Source of the DNA: an uncultured Porphyromonadaceae bacterium
Lineage (GTDB): Bacteria > Bacteroidota > Bacteroidia > Bacteroidales > Muribaculaceae
Length of the DNA: 19,437 nt
Assembly (NCBI GenBank): GCA_900550025.1
Contig: URQP01000044.1
Span: 1-19,437 of the forward strand
Direction of reading: 5' to 3'
The notes under the pieces were generated by a model, which did no database searches, was not told the origin of the DNA, and saw nothing but the letters and a program-made list of their open reading frames with translations. Below are positions 7,831 to 15,744 of this stretch, in pieces. Both the position numbers and the translations under genes were made by a program. Each line of letters starts with the position of its first letter. Position 1 is the stretch's first letter.

Positions 7831-9048
7831 TTATAAGAGTAGGCAACTGTCGCCGTAGCTCAGGAACCGGAAATCGTGGCTCAGGGCATAATCGTAGATT
7901 TTGCGCCAGTCCCCTTTGACGAAAGCCGATACTAAAAGCAGCAATGTGGATTGCGGCTGATGGAAATTCGTGATGATTCCGTCTACTATGTGGAATGAGT
8001 ATCCCGGTGCGATTATCACTTGTGTGCTCCCGACAAGGTGTTCCATTCCGTTGCTGTCCATAAATGCGGCTATCGCCTGTAATGCTTCTTTTGCGGTAAG
8101 ACGGTTGTCGTATTCGTATGGAATCCATTGCTTTACGTGCAATGCCGCTTGCGGGTCGCCGGGGTTGTCGTGCAATGCCGCCCCGATGTAATAGAGGCTT
8201 TCGAGTGTGCGTACCGACGTTGTCCCTACTGCGATTATTTTGCCGGTTGCATCGAGCAAATCGCCGATAAGCTGGCGTGTCACGGAAATGAATTCCGTAT
8301 GCATCTCGTGTCCGCCTATCGACTCGGCTTTCACCGGTTGGAATGTGCCGGCTCCGACATGCAGTGTGAGTTCGCAGCGTTTTATTCCTTTGCGGTCTAT
8401 TTCTTCAAGCAGGCGGTCAGTGAAATGCAGCCCGGCAGTAGGGGCGGCTACTGAGCCTTCGATGTGGGAATAGACTGTCTGGTAGTCTTTCGAGTCGCTC
8501 GGCTCGGTGTCGCGGTTGAGATATGGGGGGATGGGTATTTCGCCGATGGCATCGAGCACTGATGCGAATGTCACGCCGCCGTCCCACGAGAATCTTATTT
8601 TGAAAGCGTTGCCGCTTTGTCCGCAACGTTCTGCGTTGAGCGTGATGTCTTTGTCTTCGACTGTGAGCGTAAGCGACAGCGCCCCTTGCTTCCATTTCTT
8701 TGAATTGCCGACGAAGCAAAGCCATTCGCAGCTTTCCGCCGAAGCGAACGACTGGGCATAGTCGCGCGGCGTAAGCGGTTCGAGACAAAAGATTTCTATC
8801 AATGCACCGCCTCCGGGCTTGCGGAAGCGTAGCCGCGCGTTGATGACTTTCGTGTTGTTATACACCAATGTAGAGGATTCAGGGAGCAGCTCCGGAATGT
8901 CACGGAATATGTGTTCTGATATTCCGCCATCGCGGTAGAGCAGCAATTTGCACATGTCGCGCTGCTCGATAGGATGCTTCGCTATTTTTTCGTCGGGTAA
9001 CGGATAATTGTAATCCTCTATTCTTATGTCGTAAACCTTGCTCACCAT
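7831..9048 (-). CDS. queA: S-adenosylmethionine:tRNA ribosyltransferase-isomerase QueA
   Basis: QueA transfers and isomerises the ribose of S-adenosylmethionine onto preQ1-34 in tRNA, making epoxyqueuosine, the penultimate step of queuosine synthesis in the cytoplasm. The 405-residue protein carries family landmarks in order: YNYPLPDEKIAKHPIEQRD (13-31), LVYNNTKVINARL (61-73), GEIPIPPYLNR (169-179), SVAAPTAGLHFT (199-210), LHVGAGTFQPV (229-239), HTE (250-252), VGTTSVRTLES (274-284) and NFHQPQSTLLLLVSAF (361-376). It is longer than the roughly 350-residue E. coli enzyme because of an insertion around 90-160, which is common in Bacteroidetes. I start at the ATG at 9048 (MVSKVYD). An in-frame TTG at 9069 lies inside the -7 promoter box and can be excluded. 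No clear terminator follows the TAA; the receptor operon's control region begins about 65 bases downstream. Confidence 0.96.
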   Translation of the reverse strand: MVSKVYDIRIEDYNYPLPDEKIAKHPIEQRDMCKLLLYRDGGISEHIFRDIPELLPESSTLVYNNTKVINARLRFRKPGGGALIEIFCLEPLTPRDYAQSFASAESCEWLCFVGNSKKWKQGALSLTLTVEDKDITLNAERCGQSGNAFKIRFSWDGGVTFASVLDAIGEIPIPPYLNRDTEPSDSKDYQTVYSHIEGSVAAPTAGLHFTDRLLEEIDRKGIKRCELTLHVGAGTFQPVKAESIGGHEMHTEFISVTRQLIGDLLDATGKIIAVGTTSVRTLESLYYIGAALHDNPGDPQAALHVKQWIPYEYDNRLTAKEALQAIAAFMDSNGMEHLVGSTQVIIAPGYSFHIVDGIITNFHQPQSTLLLLVSAFVKGDWRKIYDYALSHDFRFLSYGDSCLLL

Positions 9049-9066
9049 CGTTGAATTTTGTGGCTG

Positions 9067-9074
9067 CAAAGTTA
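9067..9074 (-). promoter_or_regulatory. Promoter -7 box for queA
   Basis: TAACTTTG on the minus strand is an exact match to the Bacteroidetes -7 consensus TAnnTTTG, 18 bases upstream of the queA ATG. It implies a very short leader of about 12 bases. No convincing -33 TTTG is seen at the expected spacing. The box lies in the 34-base gap after the beta-barrel gene. Confidence 0.6.
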
Positions 9075-9082
9075 CGTAATTT

Positions 9083-9832
9083 TTAGAAATCGTAGCCGAG
9101 CACGAAGCTCCAACTGCGGTTTTTCATTGTCCAGTCGCGGTCGGCGGAAATGTCCTTGAATCCGTTCATATAGTAAAAGCTTAGCGAGTAACGCTTGTTC
9201 AGACGTATTCCTGTGCCTATTTTCAGCCCCCAGTCGAAACTTTTGTGCTGCCATTGCTCACCGCCGTAGAAATCGCGTGATGTTTTTACGTAACTGTATG
9301 AGTCGGTTGAATTATCCTGTCCATTATTGCCCTGATAGCTCATGGCGATGCTCTCCACGTCGTCGGAGCCGTTGCCGAGCGAGAACCCGAAATATGGTCC
9401 GGCGGCTACGTCCCATTGCAGGTGGCTTGTTATGTTGAAGCGGAATACCGCAAGCACCGGTATGGTGAACATGTTGTAGCGCGTATGGCCTATTTCATTA
9501 TTCAGTTTTTTCACATTGCCATTGTCGCTATGGCGTATTACGGTATAGTCGTAGCTGCGGTTCTCGTAGAAAAATCCCGGCTGCACGGAGAAAAATTCGC
9601 GGACATTCAAATCGACCACCGCACCGGCAGTCCATCCTGTGCCATGGTTGACGCTTACGTTGTCGCTGTAGCCGTCGAGAGCCATTTTGTGTCCTGATGA
9701 GTTAAGCCCGAAACGGACACCGATGGAAATCGGTTTTGACGGCACTCCAGTGTCCATAAAGTCGTCGGCCTGTGCATTGCCGGATAGTATCAGTCCGGCC
9801 AGTATCGTTAATGATAGGATGAAATTTCTCAT
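9083..9832 (-). CDS. Outer-membrane beta-barrel protein (porin/OMP_b-brl type)
   Basis: A 249-residue exported protein. Residues 1-21 form a signal peptide (MRNFILSLTILAGLILSGNA, cleaved after QA). The mature part is a run of amphipathic beta strands with aromatic girdles: ISIGVRFGLNSSG, GWTAGAVVDLNV, FFSVQPGFFYENRSYDY, NMFTIPVLAVFRFN, LQWDVAAGPYFGFSLG, FDWGLKIGTGIRLNKRYSLSFYYMNGF, and SWSFVLGYDF at the end. The terminal Phe fits the Bam assembly signal. The pattern and length agree with the small 8-10-strand barrel family abundant in Bacteroidetes (PorT/OmpW-like annotations). The specific role is unknown. The gene has its own promoter, divergent from tsaE, and ends 34 bases before queA; read-through into queA is possible since no terminator separates them. 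Confidence 0.88.
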   Translation of the reverse strand: MRNFILSLTILAGLILSGNAQADDFMDTGVPSKPISIGVRFGLNSSGHKMALDGYSDNVSVNHGTGWTAGAVVDLNVREFFSVQPGFFYENRSYDYTVIRHSDNGNVKKLNNEIGHTRYNMFTIPVLAVFRFNITSHLQWDVAAGPYFGFSLGNGSDDVESIAMSYQGNNGQDNSTDSYSYVKTSRDFYGGEQWQHKSFDWGLKIGTGIRLNKRYSLSFYYMNGFKDISADRDWTMKNRSWSFVLGYDF

Positions 9833-9851
9833 AATATGCTGTTTTTTGATG

Positions 9852-9883
9852 TAAAGGTATCATTTTATTTGTAAACAGGCAAA
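9852..9883 (-). promoter_or_regulatory. Promoter for the beta-barrel gene
   Basis: On the minus strand TTTG (9880-9883) and TACCTTTA (9852-9859) are separated by 20 bp, matching the Bacteroidetes -33 TTTG and -7 TAnnTTTG spacing with one mismatch in the -7 box. The ATG at 9832 follows 19 bases later. Confidence 0.65.
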
Positions 9884-9941
9884 GTGTCCGACCTATATTC
9901 CATTTAATTTGTGAAATCGGATAACAATTGGAAAAATTCAG

Positions 9942-9949
9942 TAAATTTG
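9942..9949 (+). promoter_or_regulatory. Promoter -7 box for tsaE
   Basis: TAAATTTG is an exact TAnnTTTG match, 18 bases before the chosen tsaE ATG. A TTTG at 9908-9911 is about 30 bp away, too far for a usual -33, so the upstream element is unclear. The start further upstream at 9911 would lie before this box and is unlikely. Confidence 0.5.
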
Positions 9950-9967
9950 CAGAATTACAATATGGTT

Positions 9968-10402
9968 ATGAAAACAATAAGGATTAATTCGTTGGACGGG
10001 ATTGCCGATGCGGCGCATGAATTCATCAAGTCGACAGGCGATTATACGGTATTTGCTTTTTACGGTAAGATGGGGGCAGGTAAAACTACATTTATCAATG
10101 CTGTCTGTGCCGGGCTTGGTGTGACGGACATCACTAATTCTCCCTCATTCTCGATTATTAATGAATACCGTTCCGACACTACGGCAGAGTTGATTTACCA
10201 TTTCGACTGTTACCGTCTGGAAAGTCTCGAAGAGGCTTGCGATATAGGGGTGGAGGATTATTTCGACTCCGGCGCGCTTTGCCTTATCGAGTGGCCTGAA
10301 AGGGTGGAAGACTTGTTGCCTCTCGACACTGTGAGGGTAGATATTGCCGAAGAAGATGACGGTACCCGCACTGTCACCATGAAATTTCCCGATGAAGAAT
10401 GA
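9968..10402 (+). CDS. tsaE: tRNA threonylcarbamoyladenosine synthesis ATPase TsaE
   Basis: TsaE is the small ATPase that works with TsaB and TsaD in the cytoplasm to make threonylcarbamoyladenosine-37 in ANN-decoding tRNAs. The 144-residue protein has a P-loop GKMGAGKTT (33-41), the switch-like [11 protein letters not shown] segment (58-67), HFDCYRLES (79-86), and the C-terminal [12 protein letters not shown] signature (107-118), with normal family length. I prefer the ATG at 9968 ([10 protein letters not shown]); the ATG at 9962 two codons earlier is nearly as good. The gene's last codons overlap the start of a small membrane protein by ATGA (10399-10402), so the two are translationally coupled. 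Identification is secure. Confidence 0.95.
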   Translation: MKTIRINSLDGIADAAHEFIKSTGDYTVFAFYGKMGAGKTTFINAVCAGLGVTDITNSPSFSIINEYRSDTTAELIYHFDCYRLESLEEACDIGVEDYFDSGALCLIEWPERVEDLLPLDTVRVDIAEEDDGTRTVTMKFPDEE

Positions 10403-10623
10403 CCTGCGGCTGGGCTGAGATATTCATTGCTGTAATGTTTTTTGTTGCGGGGGCATTGTCGGTGCTTGCTTCTGCCTTTAATTGGGATTGGTTTTTCGAC
10501 AGTTCTAATGCCAAATTGCTTACCGGCAGGTTCTCGCGGAGTACGGCAAGGGTTATATATCTGGCCGTGGGATTTCTCATTCTCGTTATGGATTATTTGA
10601 TAGTGGCGGAATTGCTGAAATAA
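10399..10623 (+). CDS. Small two-helix membrane protein (Imm17-like?)
   Basis: A 74-residue protein whose ATG overlaps the tsaE stop as ATGA, so it is almost certainly co-translated. Residues 5-26 and 50-70 are membrane helices. The loop between them holds [11 protein letters not shown] and then a GR...S..AR.IY..VG pattern. This pattern resembles the small membrane proteins annotated as immunity protein 17 (Imm17-like) in Bacteroidetes, but no toxin is nearby and the match rests on a short motif. The gene ends 24 bases before corA. It may simply be a conserved housekeeping membrane peptide of the tsaE-corA cluster. Function unknown. Confidence 0.7.
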   Translation: MTCGWAEIFIAVMFFVAGALSVLASAFNWDWFFDSSNAKLLTGRFSRSTARVIYLAVGFLILVMDYLIVAELLK

Positions 10624-10647
10624 GGTAAAATCTAAATATTCTGTGAA

Positions 10648-11688
10648 ATGGCGAATAATTTGCTCAACGACAGATTTTCGTACTATGGCGACAGTCCGAC
10701 CCATACGCACATGCATCTATGCACTTACGATGTCGGCGGAATGGAAGTTACATCGTCCTGCGACCCTGAAGTAATTCTGAAAGCCGTAGCCGCAGGCGAG
10801 AAAGTGTGGCTGCAGGTGCATGGGTTGGTTGATACTGGAAGCGTTAAGAAAATATGCGACTATTTCCATATCTCGTTCCTTACAGTTCAGGACATACTTA
10901 ACACAAGCCATCAGCCGAAGATAGAAGATAATGGGGATTATCTGACCGCGATATTGCGCAAATATGAGATGGGCGCCACGATGTATGACGAATTTAAGGA
11001 ATTTAATGTCTCGATAGTGCTTGGCAGTAATTTTGTCATCACGTTCATGGAGACAGAGAACGAGTATTTTAAAGATGTGGAAGCTGCCATAAAGGATAAT
11101 GTGTTCAGAATACGTGAACATGCCTCCGACTATCTGTTCAGCGTGGCAATCAATAGTATCATTTCAGAGTATGTAGTGCTCTCGGGCAAGATAGACGACA
11201 CGCTGGAAAGCATAGGCAGCGACCTTATGGCAAATGCCTATGGGGAGGATGCCAGCGGGAAATTGCAGTCGTTGCGGTTGAGGTATTTGCAGATGAAACA
11301 AGGGATTCTGCCGTTGCGTGACAATTATGTGCTGTTGCTGCATACTACGAACCCAATAATCCACAGTAGTACTCGCCCGTTCTTTAAAGATGTGAACGAC
11401 CATTTGCAGCTGACCTTGCAGACGCTTGAGATATGCCGTGAGGCTTTTGCAACTTTCACCGACCTGTATATTTCCAACAACGATATGCGGATGAATGCCA
11501 TTATGAAGCGATTGACAATAGTTTCAACGATTTTCATACCTTTGACATTCCTTGTCGGCGTGTGGGGCATGAATTTCAAGTTTATGCCGGAGTTGGAATG
11601 GCGTTATGGATATTTGTTCGCATGGATGGTCATGGCGCTCGTTGCCATTATAGTGGTGCTGCTTTTCAGGGGTAAAAAATGGAAATGA
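10648..11688 (+). CDS. corA: CorA family magnesium/divalent metal transporter
   Basis: CorA channels move Mg2+ (or Co2+/Ni2+) down the electrical gradient through a homopentamer in the inner membrane. The 346-residue protein has the long cytoplasmic alpha/beta domain (LTVQDILNTSHQPKIEDNGDYL, 78-99, is a typical CorA segment), a coiled helix leading into the membrane, TM1 at about 289-308 ending in the diagnostic Gly-Met-Asn selectivity motif (307-309, VWGMNFKFMPELEW), TM2 at about 321-341, and the basic tail RGKKWK. Length and order match the CorA/TM0561-like group. It starts 24 bases after the small membrane protein, with AAGG upstream. Which metal it carries is not determined; export-type ZntB proteins share the fold. 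The family call is secure. Confidence 0.94.
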   Translation: MANNLLNDRFSYYGDSPTHTHMHLCTYDVGGMEVTSSCDPEVILKAVAAGEKVWLQVHGLVDTGSVKKICDYFHISFLTVQDILNTSHQPKIEDNGDYLTAILRKYEMGATMYDEFKEFNVSIVLGSNFVITFMETENEYFKDVEAAIKDNVFRIREHASDYLFSVAINSIISEYVVLSGKIDDTLESIGSDLMANAYGEDASGKLQSLRLRYLQMKQGILPLRDNYVLLLHTTNPIIHSSTRPFFKDVNDHLQLTLQTLEICREAFATFTDLYISNNDMRMNAIMKRLTIVSTIFIPLTFLVGVWGMNFKFMPELEWRYGYLFAWMVMALVAIIVVLLFRGKKWK

Positions 11689-11689
11689 G

Positions 11690-11720
11690 TTTGTTTTTCC
11701 TGCCGGATTCGCTATCTTTG
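11690..11720 (+). promoter_or_regulatory. Promoter for the Rpn-family gene
   Basis: TTTG (11690-11693), 19 bp, then TATCTTTG (11713-11720): an essentially perfect Bacteroidetes promoter. It begins at the last bases after the corA stop and gives a leader of about 23 bases to the ATG at 11750. The Rpn-family gene and possibly lpxB-mutS downstream are thus transcribed separately from corA. Confidence 0.75.
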
Positions 11721-11749
11721 TGATGCGACAATGATAAAGACCGACTGTT

Positions 11750-12694
11750 ATGGCAAAGTTCATCAATCCGTTCACCGATGTGGGGTTCAAGATGATTTTC
11801 GGACAGGAAATCAACAAGGACTTGCTTATCGATTTCCTTAATGACCTTCTGGTCGGAGAGAAGCATATTGCCGACATTCATTTTCTTGACAAGGAAGTGT
11901 TGCCGGAAGAAGTGGGCGACCGTAGCTGCATTTATGATGTGTACTGCACGACGGAAAGCGGTGAGCAATTCATCGTGGAGATGCAGAACCGCAGCCAGCA
12001 GAATTTCAAGGAGAGGGCTTTGTATTATCTGTCGCGCGCCATTTCCAAACAGGGGCAGCAGGGTGTGGACTGGATGTTCAATTTGAAAGCTGTCTATGGC
12101 GTGTTTTTCATGAATTTCCGGTTGGACAATTCTCCGGGGAAGTTGCGTACGGATGTCGTGTTGGCCGACCGTGACACTCACGGCGTGTTCTCTGACAAAC
12201 TGAGGTTTGTGTTCCTTGAATTGCCGTCGTTTACAAAAGACGAAAAAGATTGTGAGACAGATTTTGAACGTTGGATTTATGTATTGAAGAATATGGAAAC
12301 GCTGCAAAGATTGCCGTTTAAGGCGAAAAAATCGGTATTTAAAAAATTGGAGGAGATTGTCGATATTGCATCCTTGTCGAAAGAGGAGCGTATGAAGTAC
12401 GATGAGAGTATCAAGATTTATCGTGACAATCTTGTTACGGAGGCGTATGCCATAGAGAAAGGCCATAGGGAAGGGTTTGAGAAAGGTTTGAAGGAAGGCC
12501 TCGACAAAGGTGTCAGGGAAGGTCGCGAGAAAGGCATCAAAGAAGGTCTCAAAGAAGGTCTCAAAGAAGGTCGTAAAGAAGGGCGTAAAGAGGAGCGCTA
12601 TGCCATCGCCCGTAATCTTAAAGCTTTAGGAATGCCGCTTGATGGCATATCTAAAGCGACTGGCCTTTCAGTTGATGAGCTTTCTAATCTTTGA
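11750..12694 (+). CDS. Rpn/PD-(D/E)XK nuclease-family protein (transposase-like)
   Basis: A 314-residue protein of the Rpn (recombination-promoting nuclease)/PDDEXK_2 family, very common in Bacteroidetes and often annotated as a PD-(D/E)XK nuclease family transposase. The N-terminus FINPFTDVGFKMIFG (4-18), Asp63 in YDVYC, FIVEMQNRSQQNF (74-86) with Glu77 and Gln79, and ERALYYLSRAIS (88-99) are typical; family members are DNA endonucleases that can raise recombination. The C-terminus carries an unusual run of four-residue units (KGxx/EGxx, about 237-281) encoded in part by 12-bp tandem repeats, followed by ALGMPLDGISKATGLSVDEL, a small helix-turn-helix-like end. It has its own promoter and no visible terminal inverted repeats. 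It ends 12 bases before lpxB, so it may co-transcribe with it. True mobility is not shown. Confidence 0.88.
   Translation: MAKFINPFTDVGFKMIFGQEINKDLLIDFLNDLLVGEKHIADIHFLDKEVLPEEVGDRSCIYDVYCTTESGEQFIVEMQNRSQQNFKERALYYLSRAISKQGQQGVDWMFNLKAVYGVFFMNFRLDNSPGKLRTDVVLADRDTHGVFSDKLRFVFLELPSFTKDEKDCETDFERWIYVLKNMETLQRLPFKAKKSVFKKLEEIVDIASLSKEERMKYDESIKIYRDNLVTEAYAIEKGHREGFEKGLKEGLDKGVREGREKGIKEGLKEGLKEGRKEGRKEERYAIARNLKALGMPLDGISKATGLSVDELSNL
12539..12592 (+). repeat. 12-bp tandem repeats within the Rpn-family gene
   Basis: The unit AAAGAAGGTCTC and close variants recur about four times in tandem, encoding successive KEGL and KEGR blocks. The 12-bp length keeps the reading frame, so unit number could vary by slippage without breaking the protein. 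The degenerate pattern extends upstream to about 12458. Confidence 0.75.
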
Positions 12695-12706
12695 TTTTTC
12701 CGTTAG

Positions 12707-13861
12707 ATGAAATATTTTTTGATTGCGGGAGAGGCGTCGGGCGACTTGCATGGCGGCGGATTGATAAAGGCTTTGCGCGAAACTGATTCCGACGCGCGGT
12801 TTTGTTTCCTTGGCGGCGATTTTATGGAGAATGCGTCGGGTGTGAAGCCTGTGGTGCATTATAAAAGGATGGCCTATATGGCGTTTTCCGAAGTGCTGCG
12901 CCATCTGCCCGACATTTTAGGCAATATGCGTGCTGCCCGTAAGGCTTTGGATGATTTTGCTCCCGATGCCGTGATTTTGATAGACTATCCGTCGTTTAAT
13001 CTGAAAATAGCAAAATACGCTTTTGGAAAAGGATTGCCGGTCTACTATTATATATCTCCGAAAGTGTGGGCATGGAAAGAATGGCGTGTGAAAGATATAA
13101 GGAAATATGTGCGGAAAGTGTTTTCCATACTGCCGTTTGAAGCTGATTTCTACGCCCGGCACGGTGTTGAGGCTGATTATATGGGCAACCCGACTGCAAA
13201 TGAAATTGCGGAGTTCAAACTAAATGTTCCGGATTTCCTCGCTTTTATGGAGAAGCACGGAATACGTGACCGCAGGCCGGTGATAGCGTTGCTGCCGGGG
13301 TCGAGAGCCGGAGAAATCCGTAACAATTTACCGGTTATGTATAAGGCGGCAGCGCGTTTTCCCAATTTCCAGCCGGTAGTTGCGGCAGCTCCGAATATCG
13401 ACAGTGGTTTTTATTCCGCGGTGCTGAAAAATAAAGGAATGGATGTGTATCCGTTGCTGGTTGAGAATGACACTTTCGCCTTGGTCGCCAATTCGGCGGT
13501 GGCTTTGGTCACATCGGGGACGGCCACGCTTGAGACGGCTGTAATCGGTACGCCGCAGGTGGTATGCTACCGTGCCAACGGCTCGAAATTCGCGTATAAA
13601 TTGTTTGAGCGCATATTGAATGTGCCGTTTGTGTCGTTGCCTAATCTCATTGCCGGCAGGGAGGTGGTGAAAGAATTGCTGTTGCATGAATGCACCCCTG
13701 ACAATGTGGCGAAAGAGCTGGAGCCGCTGCTTTACGACTCGCCACAATGGCGTGCGATGTGCGACGGTTATAAGGAGGTGAGCCGCCGTCTGGGTAACAA
13801 AGAAAGCGGAAAGGAGACGGCCCGTGCCATATTCCGTGATTTAAATTCCGTGAAAAGGTAA
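12707..13861 (+). CDS. lpxB: Lipid-A-disaccharide synthase LpxB
   Basis: LpxB is a GT19 glycosyltransferase at the inner face of the inner membrane. It joins UDP-2,3-diacylglucosamine and lipid X to make the lipid A disaccharide, showing the host makes lipopolysaccharide or lipooligosaccharide. The 384-residue protein starts with the signature FLIAGEASGDLHGGGL (4-19) and also contains YYISPKVWAWKEWR, LLPGSRAGEI, a nucleotide-sugar-binding region with VTSGTATLETAVIGTPQVVCYR, and the family-typical Asn-Leu-Ile/Val segment LPNLIAG. Length is normal. It starts 12 bases after the Rpn-family gene; an imperfect -7 box (AATCTTTG, 12686-12693) overlaps that gene's end. It ends with TAA directly abutting the next ATG, so it is tightly coupled to the MutS-like gene. 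Secure call. Confidence 0.96.
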   Translation: MKYFLIAGEASGDLHGGGLIKALRETDSDARFCFLGGDFMENASGVKPVVHYKRMAYMAFSEVLRHLPDILGNMRAARKALDDFAPDAVILIDYPSFNLKIAKYAFGKGLPVYYYISPKVWAWKEWRVKDIRKYVRKVFSILPFEADFYARHGVEADYMGNPTANEIAEFKLNVPDFLAFMEKHGIRDRRPVIALLPGSRAGEIRNNLPVMYKAAARFPNFQPVVAAAPNIDSGFYSAVLKNKGMDVYPLLVENDTFALVANSAVALVTSGTATLETAVIGTPQVVCYRANGSKFAYKLFERILNVPFVSLPNLIAGREVVKELLLHECTPDNVAKELEPLLYDSPQWRAMCDGYKEVSRRLGNKESGKETARAIFRDLNSVKR

Positions 13862-15643
13862 ATGGAACCAAGAAAATATTATCAGGATATAATTGACGGC
13901 AGTAATTGTGCTTTGTCGCGTCTGCGCAAAGAGTCGTTTTTTGTGGCAATGTCGCGGCTTGCGGTATTTATTGCCACGGTAGTTGCCTGTTTTGTGGCGG
14001 AGGTTTCTGCGTTGGTGGCTGTCGTGGCTGTTTGCGGATTGGTGCTGTTTTTGTGGCTTGCTAAATTGAGCGGAAGGATGGACGGACGGAAGTCTGTTGA
14101 GGAAATGAAGATAGAGCGTTCGCGGCTGAATATCGACAGGCTCGATTTGAAGTTCGACAACCTTCCGGAAGGTTCGGCTTATATCGACCCTGCGCATGAT
14201 TATGCCTTCGACATCGACTTGTTCGGGAAAAAGTCGCTTTTCTCCTTGCTCGATTCCACGTCCACAGCCGTAGGAAGCCGTAAATTGGCGGATTGGTTGC
14301 TTCATCCTGAAAAAGTCTCCTCCGAAGTGGAAGAGCGTCAGGCAGCTGTGAAGGAGTTGTCGGAGAATAACGGTTTCCGTTTGAAGATGGCCTCAATTGG
14401 GAAAATCGCCGATGATGAAACTTCCGGCGACAAGACTTTTGATGCCGCAAAGATACCTGACTTTTCTGTGAATGCCGTATGGCGGGCGGCATATAGGACA
14501 GTGCCGTTTGTGTACGCGGCTTTGTTTGCCTTGATGGCATTGGATTTGTTGCCGGGGATATTTATCTTTTATTTTTTCCTGCTTGTCCTGGCCGCAAGCG
14601 GTTTGCAGGCCAAGCGTGTCGGCAAGTTGCATGGATGGCTTGCTAAGTCGGTACGGCGTATGGCCGGTTGCTCGGAATTGCTTCGAGCTATAGAAAACGA
14701 GCGGTTCAGTTCGGGGATACTGCTCCTTTTGCAGTCTAATGTCAGGCAGGGCGGCAGTTGCGCTTCCCGGCAGACTTCCCGGCTGATGAGGATTATCAAT
14801 AATCTCGACCAGCGTTATAATGTGTTCGGCTATGCCATAATGAACGGCTTTTTCCTTTGGGATATGCGGCAGATTGACAGTGCTTCCCGATGGATGGCTT
14901 TGAATGCCGGCAAGGTGGCCGGTTGGGACGATGCTATTGCTGGATTCGACGCTTTTTGTGCGTTGGCCGTTTTCCGATTCAACAATCCTTCGTATGTGTT
15001 TCCGTCGCTCGACCATACAGGTAATACGGTTATGGAGGCTGTGGATGCCGGGCATCCGTTGATTCCTGCCTGTAAATGTGTGTGCAACGGTGTGGAACGG
15101 TTGTCTTTACACTCGTTTTTTGTGGTCACCGGGGCTAATATGGCAGGGAAAAGCACTTATTTGCGCACTGTTGCCGTCAATTATCTGCTCGCCCTTGTAG
15201 GCGCGCCTGTGTTCGCCAAGCGCATGGTGTTCAGTCCTGCTACTCTCTTTACAGGCTTGCGCGCATCCGACTCTTTGGCCGACGGAGCGTCGTATTTCTT
15301 TGCCGAGTTGTCGCGGTTGCGGCAATTGGTGAGGAGGGCGGAATGCGGGGAAAAGATGCTGGTAATACTCGACGAGATATTGCGCGGCACGAATTCCGTC
15401 GACAAGCAGAAAGGCTCGCTCGGATTGGTGCGCAAGCTCGTTGAACTGCCTGTCGCGGGGATAATCGCCACCCACGACCTCGCTCTCGGCTCGCTCGCCG
15501 ATGCTTTTCCCGGCAGAATAAAAAATTTCCGTTTCGAGGCCGAATTGTCGGGCGGTAGTCTGTCGTTCTCCTACCGCATTATGTCCGGAATAGCGCAAAA
15601 CGCCAACGCCTATTATCTGATGCGCACGATGGGAATCATCTGA
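13862..15643 (+). CDS. Membrane-anchored MutS-like ATPase
   Basis: A 593-residue protein combining MutS core and ATPase domains with predicted membrane helices. Two helices lie at about 31-68 and another pair at about 211-249. Between them is a MutS-lever-like stretch (DLFGKKSLFSLLDSTSTAVGSRKLADWLLHP). The C-terminal third is a full MutS ABC ATPase: Walker A TGANMAGKST (423-432), the DSLADGASYFFAELSRL signature (470-486), Walker B MLVILDEILRGTNS (499-512) and IATHDLAL with H-loop His538. The mismatch-recognition domain with its Phe-x-Glu motif is absent, so it is not canonical MutS. Members of this subfamily occur in Bacteroidetes with no known function. Its ATG directly follows the lpxB stop, suggesting an envelope-linked role or simple coupling. 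The ATPase call is secure; the membrane topology is inferred from hydrophobicity. Confidence 0.9.
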   Translation: MEPRKYYQDIIDGSNCALSRLRKESFFVAMSRLAVFIATVVACFVAEVSALVAVVAVCGLVLFLWLAKLSGRMDGRKSVEEMKIERSRLNIDRLDLKFDNLPEGSAYIDPAHDYAFDIDLFGKKSLFSLLDSTSTAVGSRKLADWLLHPEKVSSEVEERQAAVKELSENNGFRLKMASIGKIADDETSGDKTFDAAKIPDFSVNAVWRAAYRTVPFVYAALFALMALDLLPGIFIFYFFLLVLAASGLQAKRVGKLHGWLAKSVRRMAGCSELLRAIENERFSSGILLLLQSNVRQGGSCASRQTSRLMRIINNLDQRYNVFGYAIMNGFFLWDMRQIDSASRWMALNAGKVAGWDDAIAGFDAFCALAVFRFNNPSYVFPSLDHTGNTVMEAVDAGHPLIPACKCVCNGVERLSLHSFFVVTGANMAGKSTYLRTVAVNYLLALVGAPVFAKRMVFSPATLFTGLRASDSLADGASYFFAELSRLRQLVRRAECGEKMLVILDEILRGTNSVDKQKGSLGLVRKLVELPVAGIIATHDLALGSLADAFPGRIKNFRFEAELSGGSLSFSYRIMSGIAQNANAYYLMRTMGII

Positions 15644-15684
15644 AAGCGGGCATGTAACATTTTTGTGAAAAATATCTGTCAGAA

Positions 15685-15715
15685 TTTTTTTTGCGGGCGA
15701 TTTGCATTACCTTTG
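15685..15715 (+). promoter_or_regulatory. Promoter for pfkA
   Basis: TACCTTTG (15708-15715) is an exact TAnnTTTG -7 box, 29 bases before the pfkA ATG. Upstream at the -33 distance is a T run (15685-15692) ending in TTTG at 15690-15693; only the run itself, not the TTTG, sits at a 19-bp spacing. Promoter assignment is good for the -7 and weak for the -33. Confidence 0.6.
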
Positions 15716-15744
15716 CATAAGCCTGAATTTTTAAATTATAGATT

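Noticed and set aside
9908..9931. A lac-operator-like string (TTGTGA, three bases, then CGGATAACAATT)
   Set aside because: The half sites resemble E. coli lacO but with two extra bases in the middle, and no LacI-family gene or sugar operon is nearby. Probably chance.
9911..9967. Upstream GTG start for tsaE
   Set aside because: The GTG lies before the -7 box TAAATTTG, and the extra residues do not belong to the family. The ATG at 9968 (or 9962) is preferred.
11750..12694. Insertion sequence carrying the Rpn-family gene
   Set aside because: No terminal inverted repeats or target duplications are visible around 11690-12706, so the transposase-like family name is not taken as evidence of an IS.
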